Notes under the pieces: generated by a model
Database searches by the model: none
The model's input: the letters and a program-made list of their open reading frames with translations, nothing else
Told to the model about the DNA's origin: nothing
Assembly: GCF_002994745.2 (NCBI RefSeq)
Contig: NC_037094.1
Coordinates: 62,494,139-62,558,138 of the forward strand
Source: Rosa chinensis
Lineage: Eukaryota > Streptophyta > Magnoliopsida > Rosales > Rosaceae
Direction: 5' to 3'
Length of the DNA: 64,000 nt
Translations under genes and position numbers: made by a program
In this document: positions 51,761-60,645 of the stretch, piece by piece
Layout: every line of letters begins with the position of its first letter
Position numbering within the stretch: the first letter of the stretch is position 1

Positions 51761-52449
51761 GTTTTTTTTATATTTTCTTATCAAGAAGAACTTCATTAAT
51801 AATGAACTGCTTACAATGAGTTTTGGCAACATCTCTTACACAAAAATGACCACTAGACTTCACACTAGAATTCTATATTGACTGACTAAAGGACAACAAA
51901 AGTTATCCGACTCCAAACAAAGTAACGGTTGACTAAACAATAAAGCCAATTTTGCCAAACGGAGAGCAATCTTGTTGCCATCGTGTTTCACAAAATGGCA
52001 ACTGCAGATTTAAAAGAGACTAAAAGAAAACTTGCATAACAATTATATGGCAATGACAATATGCGCACGAGCAATGTATCCTTGACGTCTCACCTCTCGT
52101 CCAGCCAAGAAGAACACTGAGCCAGACAACTCACTTGTGTCAGCACTAACTTGCCACCCATAATCCACATGACCAGCCTTTGATCGACCAAGCCTACACT
52201 CGTTGTGACCTAAACCCGACCAAAAGGGTTGTCGAACACTCAGACCTGGGACTAAATTAAACCCAACACCGTCAATCCACTACTGCTCCAAATTGTCATC
52301 GCCTCAAACCCAAAACTTGACAGGAACGACCCATTAGAATGCCAATGATGCTCGTCTATGCCACATGCAAACTTTTCGCTGACCCAAAACCAGACATGAA
52401 CGACCCTCAGGAAGGCCAAAGTGATGATTGTCTCTGCCATAGCCAACCT
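51761..52449 (-). mobile_element. Short LINE-type retroposon with target duplication
   Basis: An 11-bp direct repeat with one mismatch flanks it: CAATGCCATGG at 51750-51760 and CAATGCCACGG at 52450-52460. A T run at 51761-51768 gives an A tail on the minus strand. The 3' part (TTCATTATTAATGAAGTTC in reverse) is typical of plant LINE ends. No intact domain was seen; the copy is 5'-truncated. Confidence 0.6.
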
Positions 52450-52460
52450 CAATGCCACGG

Positions 52461-53790
52461 TTAAACAGTCAAATTTTGTTCAAGTTTGTAATTTGTTAGA
52501 GGCTGAGTGTAACAATTTTTACACATAGATAATTGTTAATGTAAGTATCAAAAAAGAATTTAATCAATGAGAACCATAATAAATTTAGTTGACGATGCAT
52601 TAGATACAAAGCCAATTATATGTATTTAATTATAAATTATACTTGTAAAGTTTTGATGTCTTGAGATTATTGATATTTCTAAATGTTTATTTTTGTTCAA
52701 AAGGTATTTAGATATAGGGTTAATCATATAATTTGTTCGTAATGCATAGATGTTGAGTGACATTAATTGGTCTTGTGAACTATCTTTATGATTTTGATCG
52801 CTGATTTTGATGGTGTTGAACTTAAATTAGCAAAGCAGATAATTCGGAATTACTCAAAAGTCCAAAGAGTAGCGTGAACATGAACTTGTTAGGCATGGAT
52901 CTTGACTTGATAGAAGGAGAACTCACCTTCAAAGGGACGCTCCAGTCAAAACCTGGAACGTAAGGGAAAGTCATAAGTGATTCATCTTATCTAAATTTCT
53001 TGCACATGAAAATGAACAGTCACTAGATCTAGTGGTTTAGGTTTTTGAAACTTGAAGTCAGATTTGAAATCTATGGGATTGATCAAGCTTTAGTACCGGG
53101 AACAATTAATTTTGCAATCAAAGACAATTATGAAGATTGAGCTCAGTCACAATTTTTTTTTTTTTTTTTTTTTTTGGGGGGTTGAAGTTACATTTTGTAC
53201 CCATTCTTTATGCATTGTAGCCAAGTATAAAAGGAGACCTTAGGAATCCAACACCAAAAATATATTTCAATGTAATATCTTATGTATTTCTCTTTTGTTT
53301 ATTAATAGTGTTCACCCAGTCACTAAATTGAGTAAGAATTTTATTATCATCAACTTTTATATTTACATTCGCTACTCTATACTTCACAATTTACCTTTGA
53401 TACTTTCTTGTACTTTTGGCATAAAAAGAAAAAAAAAAAAAAGTATATAAAGAATGATGATGTTAGGAAGGGCGCGCTGCCATTAAAACAAAAATAAAAA
53501 GAAAACATATACTAGGAGGGTATTTTCGGAACTCTGTATATTCCCGGAAGATGAGGAGCAAGGTTCGTGTGCATTTGGTTCCAACCCAACGATATGGTCA
53601 ACATCGTAATAGAGCCATTGACCTTCGAGACCTGACTGCCTCCAACGCCAAGTGATGATACAATCACCCGCCGGTAACAAAAAGAAAAAAAGAAAAAAAA
53701 GAAAAAATGTAAATCTTATTCTCACCCGGAAGCAAAAAAAAAAAACAAAAATTTGATCCCCAAACAGGGACATTTGCGTAAAATGGGTTT
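52461..53790. other. Spacer up to the SAC51-type promoter
   Basis: AT-rich. A long T run followed by six G (53154-53182) may be another LINE tail on the minus strand, but no target duplicate was found. Confidence 0.35.
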
Positions 53791-53793
53791 TTC

Positions 53794-53800
53794 TATATAA
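53794..53800 (+). promoter_or_regulatory. TATA box of the SAC51-type gene
   Basis: TATATAA lies just before a CT-rich stretch (53801-53880) that should be the transcription start region and early leader. The first leader exon would end at about 53964, before GTAAGT. Confidence 0.65.
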
Positions 53801-54234
53801 TCTCTCTCTGCCTCCCCGTGCTCCTCACTCACGCTTAAGCTTTTGACTCTCTCTCTCTCTCCCTCACCCACTTTCCTCTGCTTCTTCTCCTGAAAGCTTC
53901 CCTGATTGCCTGTCTTCGATTCGATCTCAGTCCTTCACGCACGGATTAACCAATCTCGCTCACTGTAAGTCCTTGCTTCTGCTCTTGATATTTTTTACCT
54001 TGCTCAGACAATTGGGGGCTTTGTCTCACATATTAGGGGTTCATATGGTCTTGTTTTTGGATCTGTCAATTGTGATTAGCCAAACGCGGCCTTAATATGA
54101 ATTAATGGAGATGGAAAATTAAGCGTTTATTTATTTATTTATTTTTTTCTGGTGGAATGAAACAATTGCAGGGGGGTTGAGGAAGAGGTTGTGGAGATCT
54201 ATCTGATTTGGTTGAGGGTGAGGACCAGAAAAGC

Positions 54235-54312
54235 ATGCGGTGGTGGCTGACTCGTTCTGTTGACGTTTTTCGCAAAGTTATCTCAAACCTGTATTGTAGA
54301 GTAATTCTGTAA
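54235..54312 (+). CDS. Upstream ORF, 25 codons, in the SAC51-type leader
   Basis: ATG at 54235 lies in leader exon 2 (about 54172-54840) and encodes MRWWLTRSVDVFRK, ending at TAA. SAC51-family leaders usually hold several uORFs. I cannot say whether this one is conserved. Confidence 0.5.
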   Translation: MRWWLTRSVDVFRKVISNLYCRVIL

Positions 54313-54385
54313 TTGTTCTTTTTTACTGTTGTGGATAGTGAAAAACCCTTCAGTTAGAAACCAATTTTAACTCCTGATATTATCC

Positions 54386-54439
54386 ATGGGATCCACTTTT
54401 TTCATTGTTGTTCCTTGGTATGTTCGTCAGATTAGTTGA
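54386..54439 (+). CDS. Upstream ORF, 17 codons, in the SAC51-type leader
   Basis: ATG at 54386 encodes MGSTFFIVVPWYVRQIS and stops at TGA, all inside leader exon 2. It could help control access to the conserved uORF downstream. Confidence 0.45.
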   Translation: MGSTFFIVVPWYVRQIS

Positions 54440-54717
54440 ATCCTGATCAAAACCCTTTTTCCTGAAATTCTGTTTCAGTTCATTTTCGGCCATTTTCGGT
54501 TTCTCCTAGTTGTTAAAGCTTCGCTTTCGTAGACTTGTTTTTCCTATTCTCTCGTTGGTTCTTGGTTTTCTTCGCAAACCCTTTTGTTTCGTTGATTCCG
54601 GTGATCAATCAGCTCGAATTTGGTTTTTTGGATTTGGTGTTTTCTTGAAATTGTGGTGCTTTGGAAGTCTGTTCGTCTTCCGAAAAACATATTCAAGTGC
54701 GGGGAAGTTGTTTAGTT

Positions 54718-55015
54718 ATGGTAAGTCAAGCAGCGAGCCAAACAAGATTTCGAGCATTGAAACATGAAAATGGGATTGATGGGAGCGCCACCATAGTTAT
54801 TAGAGTAATAGCATGCTTTCAACCTCTTCAGGATTGCCAGGTGAGTCATGGATCTTTTTAGTACCATCTAATCTTTATCTTGTTGCTTTTGTTTCCTCGG
54901 CTTCCTTGTTTCTTCATTTTCCATGTCAAAGATAATGCTTGATGATGCCTGACATGGAGTTAATTGGTATTTACAGGCTGAATATTTTCGTCATTTGCTG
55001 AAACCTGTCACGTAG
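54718..55015 (+). CDS. Conserved-peptide upstream ORF of SAC51 family, 53 codons, split by an intron
   Basis: Exons 54718-54840 and 54977-55015 join in phase 0 (donor GTGAGT at 54841, acceptor TTACAG) to give 53 codons. The peptide has QTRFRALKHENGI, IACFQPLQDCQ and, after the intron, AEYFRHLLKPVT. From memory this matches the conserved uORF of Arabidopsis SAC51 in sequence and length. In Arabidopsis the peptide represses main-ORF translation, and thermospermine relieves the repression. Its stop lies about 220 genomic bases before the main ATG, with a further leader intron between (donor about 55126, acceptor 55221). The initiator context is weak-looking, but conservation makes translation likely. 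Confidence 0.88.
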
Positions 55016-55238
55016 ATAATTTCTGTGCTTTGCGTTCAAAATTAAGCTGGAGTTTTTAGTTTATTTCATTGTTGCTGAAGGAGAGACATTGATCAACTGT
55101 TTCTAGTTGTACATACGACTTTCTGGTATGTTTTACACATTCCACTTGGTGAATTATGATTATTATTCGTGGTTTTTCTCCAAGTCGTTGTGTAATGTGT
55201 TATTTTTGGTACAAATTGTAGGTGGTTGATTTGATTGG

Positions 55239-56321
55239 ATGGGTGAAGATTTCAGATCTTGGATTCCCGAGCTGCATGAACGGCGACCGCCCGATCCATA
55301 TTCCTTGGGTGCTCCTTTTGTCTTGGGGCAACAGAACTTCATTTCTGCATATAGAACCCCTGGCACTAGTATGCTTTTTACAAATGGAACTCTGCCAGTA
55401 TATGCATCATCTGGGTTGCCCCATTCACAACTAGGCAGACCAAATGAACCTCACGGTTGGTTCTATTGCTGGCCCAGTATCCAACAGGCCTTCATGCCCG
55501 CTACACCCACTGTTCTCAAAGAGAAACTTTCTACTTGCTCATTCCAAAACCCTAAGGAGACATTGATACCCTGTGTAGACCCTGACAGTAAACAGAAGAG
55601 ATTGCTTGTCAGCAATCCGTCAGGGGATCAAACAAGTTTTGTCTTTAATTCTGGATTAGCGAATCCTTTGCAGTGCCCTACTTCTTGGGACCAGCAAGGT
55701 GCTTACTATGTCAATGGGAATGATCGTGGAACTAACAGAGGTTTTCAAAACCCCTCAGGACCAATTTTGACTGATGAGTTAAAAGCAAGCGATGAATCTG
55801 GTGCTGAAAGTGAGATGCATGAAGACACGGAGGAACTGAATGCGTTGCTCTACTCAGATGATGAGAGTGATTATACAGAGGACGATGAAGTTACTAGCAC
55901 AGGTCATTCCCCCAGCACAATGACAGTTCATGACAAGCTGAATTGGTTTGAAGCAAGGGAAGAAGAAGTTGCTAGTTCTTGTGGAATAACTAAAAAGCGA
56001 AAGCTATTTGATGGAGGTTATGATGATGTACCATCCGTATTGGACACTGCGAGTTCCAAGAAACGCAACAGATCAGCGGAGTTGGAGGATGATGCAGAAT
56101 CCTGTTGTGCCTTCAACAGAAGTTCTGGGTCTAGAGAATTGGACTCCTTGTCCTGCAACAAGAAGATGAAGAAGGACAAAATACGCGAGACAGTGAGCAT
56201 TCTGCAGGACATAATTCCGGGTGTCAAGGGGAAAGATGCAATGGTGGTGATCGATGAAGCCATCCACTACTTAAAATCGCTGAAGCTGAAGGCTAGAGCT
56301 TTTGGACTCCAGTCTCTCTGA
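55239..56321 (+). CDS. SAC51: Atypical bHLH regulator of the SAC51/SACL family
   Basis: A single coding exon of 360 codons follows a leader of three spliced exons; the acceptor at 55221 lies 17 bases before ATG. SAC51 and its relatives act with thermospermine to limit xylem differentiation and allow stem elongation. The C-terminal HLH lies at about residues 308-350 (KKDKIRETVSILQDIIPG, then AIHYLKSLKLKA). It lacks the basic residues needed for E-box contact, as usual in this family, so it likely acts by dimerising. Residues about 195-235 form the conserved acidic block (EDTEELNALLYSDDESD, then EVTSTGHSPS). The N-terminus carries SWIPELH and WFYCWP motifs also typical of the family. Control is expected mainly at translation through the uORF at 54718-55015. 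Whether this is the SAC51 or a SACL orthologue needs a tree. Confidence 0.92.
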   Translation: MGEDFRSWIPELHERRPPDPYSLGAPFVLGQQNFISAYRTPGTSMLFTNGTLPVYASSGLPHSQLGRPNEPHGWFYCWPSIQQAFMPATPTVLKEKLSTCSFQNPKETLIPCVDPDSKQKRLLVSNPSGDQTSFVFNSGLANPLQCPTSWDQQGAYYVNGNDRGTNRGFQNPSGPILTDELKASDESGAESEMHEDTEELNALLYSDDESDYTEDDEVTSTGHSPSTMTVHDKLNWFEAREEEVASSCGITKKRKLFDGGYDDVPSVLDTASSKKRNRSAELEDDAESCCAFNRSSGSRELDSLSCNKKMKKDKIRETVSILQDIIPGVKGKDAMVVIDEAIHYLKSLKLKARAFGLQSL

Positions 56322-57571
56322 GTCCCAACCTATCTGTTCCAGTAGTATTTGTAGTAGCAGTTTGACAATATCAGTTCTTGTCGTTTAGAAACAGTTAATG
56401 TGATTGTGCAGAATAAAGTTGGAGGTGTATATGCGTTGCTTGTAGACATGGTAGGACATGCCGCTTGTTCCGGCTAGGGCGGTGGTGAAAACTGTAGCTT
56501 GAAGTTGAACCCCTATTGAAGTATTTTGTTCAATGATTGGGTAGGATTGGAAATCAGCAGAGCTTTGGGGTTGCGATATCATGAGCAAGTAGAGAGTGGT
56601 GCTTTACATAATGTCCCAATAAAGGGTGGTGAATCATGGTTTTAGGGTTAAGAGAAAGTGACAAGCGCACCTGGGCATGGGGTGAATTGAAAGACTCGGT
56701 AGTTTTATTCTGGAGGGCCCCTAAAGAAGAGAAAGAGGTGCACGCTCTTGGTTGTGTTTGGGTCCCAACTCTCACTTTCTCCGCCCTTTTTGTTTACTTG
56801 TCCATGTTTAACGTCTGTGGAGGTCTCTTCTTTACTGATGTCCAAGTTTGCACGAGCAAGAGCGCGCCTTCTCCACTCCATCATGTAACAACTTGGAAGG
56901 GCCCGAATGGAGCCCAGCCGGGGGCCCTAATCCCACCATTTTTCGCACCGACCGAGCAAGCGAGCCATGTGACTGGAGAGCGAGCGAGCCATGTGACGGA
57001 GACTAACCAAACCTGTATCGAATTTTCACTGTAAATGTGATGGTGAATAGACTATGAGATAATGGGGTTGGATATTAATGTTGTTCTTGTTGTAATAAGA
57101 GAGGGAAGGGTGACGATGTATTTGGTTGGGGATGTAATTTAAGTTGGGTTGGTGTTGGTGTTGGTGTTGGTGTTGGTGTTGGTGTTGTCCTGATGTTTAT
57201 GTACTTACGTCGCATGCACGCATTTGTGATATGAGACAGTGATGTGTTGTGTGATTCCTTATTGTTGTGCTTGATTTGTGTTTGCGTTTTGTGTTTGTTG
57301 CAAAGTTTCTTTCATTATGGATGTGTGGGGGAGAGTGGGGACCACAGAGTTGCATACTTGCATTATTAGTGTGAGGAAGAATAATAAATAACTTCTATGA
57401 TGTAATTTAAAGTGACGATTTTCTCTTTATGCCAGTCTTTGAAGAAATGTGGAGGAAAGTAACATTCATTATATACCACAGGCTTATGTAGGTAGAGTGC
57501 GATGTTGCATCACAAACCATACGATTAAAGCGTTGTTGTCTTGATAATTTTAGATTCCTTTTATGATACTT
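56322..57571. other. SAC51-type 3' region and spacer
   Basis: The 3' UTR probably extends to about 56.6 kb. A GC-richer stretch (56.64-57.03 kb) is open for 132 codons, with no recognised family and a 20-odd-base direct repeat (GCGAGCCATGTGAC twice near 56970). A (GGTGTT)6 array lies at 57151-57186. Confidence 0.4.
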
Positions 57572-58229
57572 ATGATTTTTCACTGGATTCTTTAATTATA
57601 TAATAATTATTATGAGCATATCATCTTGAACCGCAAAAAATTATAAAATTCTCAGCGAAAAAAAAGTTTGGTAAATTTTACGAGGTGTAAATACTTAAAT
57701 GTGACTAAAAAGCAAGAATAGTTACGATAGGCAAAACAACACGCGTTATCCAAACCTTCAATTGTCCACAAATGCGTATACTCTATGATCTCGACAGCTA
57801 TTGGTTGTCGAACATAAATCAACTTTGTAGAGGTAAGTGCCTGTGGAAAAGAAGAATATGCATTGACTTTAACAACTCTGAATTTGCGGACATTAAATGA
57901 CGACATGCGTTTTTCACTGGATTCTTTATCTATATAATTATCATGAGCACATAATTTCGAACTGCAAAATATTATAAAATTCTCAGTAAAAAAAGGTTTG
58001 GTAAACTTTACTAGGTGTAGATACCTAAATGTGACTAAAAAGCAAGAATAGTTACAATAGGCAAAGCAACACGTGTTATCCTTGGTCCACGAATGCGTCT
58101 ACTCTATGATCTCGGCAACTATCGGTTGTCGAACATAAATCAACTTTGTTGAGGTCAGTGCTTGAGAAAAAGAAGAATATGCTTGACTTTAATGACTCTG
58201 AATTTGTGGACATTAAATGGTGACATGTA
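57572..58229. repeat. Diverged direct duplication, unit about 330 bp
   Basis: 57572-57908 and 57909-58229 align along their whole length. Shared landmarks are TTTTTCACTGGATTCTTTA, AATGTGACTAAAAAGCAAG and GTCGAACATAAATCAACTTT. Differences are frequent, so the event is old. No protein family was recognised. Confidence 0.8.
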
Positions 58230-58870
58230 GATAAATGTTGACTGTCGACTTGTATGTACTACATAATTAAGATTTTAGCTCTAGTTAATCAAGAAGATTG
58301 TTGAGGACATCAAATAACCCTTATTCTCCTGTGAAGAAATCTCATTCACTCACATTCCAATCAAAATTTCAATGTATATGAATGCTTACAATTGTAATAA
58401 CAGATGATGTTCTATTTTAATTTTTTTTAAATTTATTTTCGTATATAACTTTCGTATATAGACATACAAGGAGAAGAAAAAAGATTCATGTATTTAAACA
58501 CTCTTTTTCAAAGGTATTTGGGCACCCAACCATAGAGGCTAGAGTCATGGACCTTTAGTACAGTACACGTTCGACTTTGGATTGGATCATGGGCTTCATA
58601 CCTCATAGTTTTAGTCTTCTAACACTGGGCCTAGTCTTAAATCTGGACCGTAACCATGTGTTTATTTATTTATTTTTGAGTAGAAACCACATTGTGTGAA
58701 GTAAACCAACACTCCCGATCTTCTCCCAAAAAAAAAAAAAAAAACCCTCGAAAAATCAAAAGTGCTCTACTATGAAAAATTTACTTTGAATTCTGTTCAT
58801 GTTCAACTCTTCAAGTCCACAGTAAAATTAATTTTATCATAGCGATGCACAATGAAATGGTTATTTGGTA

Positions 58871-59378
58871 GGCAAAAAATTACAAATAGTAACTGAGTTA
58901 TGACTCATTCGACACTTAACTCACTGTATTTTCAACAATATCACTTAACTCACTCATTTTTATATCTGTTTTTCACTTAACTCACTGCTGTTAATTTTAC
59001 CGTTAAAAGCGATTAATTGAGGGTATATTTGTCAAAACGTTTTAAAATACATTTTTTAAGTTAAAAAAATTCTAAAATTATTTCATTAAATTTTTTTTTT
59101 TTTAAATTTCTGGAATTTCTAATAAAAAAGATTTTATTTTAATTTAAATATAATTTGAAAAAAATATATACCCTCAATTTTTAAAGTTATAAATGCATTT
59201 TTTTTAGTGTTTAGACAAATATACCCTCAATTTTAATGGATTTTAATGGTAAAATTGACGACAATGAGTTAAGTGAAAGACAGATATAAAAGTGAGTGAG
59301 GTAAGTGATATTATTGAAAGTACAGTGATTTAAGTGTCGAATGAGTTATGATTCATTGACCATATGTGATATTTTTCC
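58871..59378. mobile_element. Mutator-type foldback MITE
   Basis: Exact 9-bp duplicates TATTTGGTA (58862-58870 and 59379-59387) flank ends GGCAAAAAATTAC and, inverted, GGAAAAATATCAC. Long inverted arms (shared ACTCATTCGACACTTAA, then AATATCACTTA and CTCACTCA) extend over 150 bp each side. At 508 bp it has no coding capacity. Confidence 0.85.
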
Positions 59379-59412
59379 TATTTGGTAAAACTACATACCA
59401 ATGTAGTATGAG

Positions 59413-60009
59413 TAGGGCTGTCAATGGGTCGTGTCGGGTTGGGTTCGTGTCGGGTTAAGGTATTTATCGTGTTGCAAGATACAAACCCAAACCCAACCCA
59501 TTTAAAAATCGTGTCAAAAATTTAAACCCAAACCCAACCCATTTATTAAACGGGTTACCCGTTTCCAACCCGCTTAACCCATTTAATAAATAGGTTGTGT
59601 TGTGTTTGACAAAATGACTCATTTAAGGGTTAACAATGCGACCCATTTAACAAAAAAATGCATAAATTGATTAAATTCGCTAAAAACTCCACAAGACGAA
59701 GAATATAAATAATTATATATAATTCATAAATAATTAAATCCAATAATTATAAAGAAAAATATTTCAAATTGTCTAATCCTATGATCAAATACTCCCAACG
59801 TCTAAAATTTCAGGATAAAATATAGCATAATCGGGTTATACGGGTTCACTTCGTGTTGGCGGGTTGACCCGTGGCCGACCCATTTATTAAATGGGTCATG
59901 GCGGGTTGACCCGTGGCTGACCCGCTTTTTAATCGTGCGGGTTCAACCCGCTTTATTTCGTGCGGGTTTCGAGTCGTGTTATCGGGTCGTGTCGGAATTG
60001 ACAGCCCTA
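59413..60009. mobile_element. Non-autonomous hAT element upstream of the ASG2-type gene
   Basis: Inverted ends TAGGGCTGTCAAT (59413-59425 and the last 13 bases) are flanked by perfect 8-bp duplicates AGTATGAG (59405-59412 and 60010-60017). Both sub-terminal regions are full of GGGTCGTG, CGGGTTG and ACCCGTGGC motifs, which may be multiple transposase-binding sites. It ends about 640 bp before the ATG of the WD40 gene. At 597 bp there is no transposase. Confidence 0.9.
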
Positions 60010-60017
60010 AGTATGAG

Positions 60018-60490
60018 TGATCATAACCTGTTTCAAAGAGAACCAAATCTTCAAGAGTTTCCACCTTTTAATGCTTTGTGTACGAGTATAGGTTCACAAA
60101 TTCACTTTCACTCATAAAGTTCAACAATTTAGAGTTAGAAAATTATTATAACCCTTTCTTTTTTCGTATTTTCTTTTGAGCATCAAGAATAAATTCTCCA
60201 TCCATACTCTCCATCCTCTAACAATTCTACGATTAATGTACACGGCAAACTTTGGTCACACGAATCGGCCTTATATGTCTTCACACATCCCACATTCCCC
60301 CACCTCCTTTGCAGTTCGCACAGCTCAATGAGACGTCGTCGTTTGGTCCTTCACACTAGAACTTTTTTTGGCGGTTACAAAAACGTGACGTGTGACATGA
60401 GGTCCCCACAAGGAGGCCGTAGTCACTAGAAAGCACAAGGGTGAGTGCTACGACGCGACACGGCCACACCCGAAATACACAGAGAGAGAG
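60018..60490 (+). promoter_or_regulatory. Upstream region of the ASG2-type gene
   Basis: No ORF. It contains a GACGTCGTC-like ACGT core (60332), ACGTGACGTGTGAC (60384-60397) and other ACGT-type elements, which are common bZIP sites. A GA tract follows at 60481-60490. Confidence 0.4.
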
Positions 60491-60495
60491 ACTCG

Positions 60496-60503
60496 TATAA
60501 AAA
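60496..60503 (+). promoter_or_regulatory. TATA box of the ASG2-type gene
   Basis: TATAAAAA lies about 150 bp before the ATG at 60646. A (CAT)n run (60524-60542) follows in the presumed leader. Confidence 0.6.
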
Positions 60504-60645
60504 CCACTATCCCTATTAAAGGATCATCATCATCATCATCATTTCGTCTAAATCCGGAAAATAATTATATATATATAAAAAAAAAAGTAGAGGGGGGACT
60601 AAAGCAAAGCAATCAGAGATTATCGGAAGCTTTTCACGACCGTCA

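Noticed and set aside
56636..57034. 132-codon frame downstream of the SAC51-type gene
   Set aside because: It overlaps the likely 3' UTR end and GC-rich spacer, has no recognised domain and contains a direct repeat; left as spacer.
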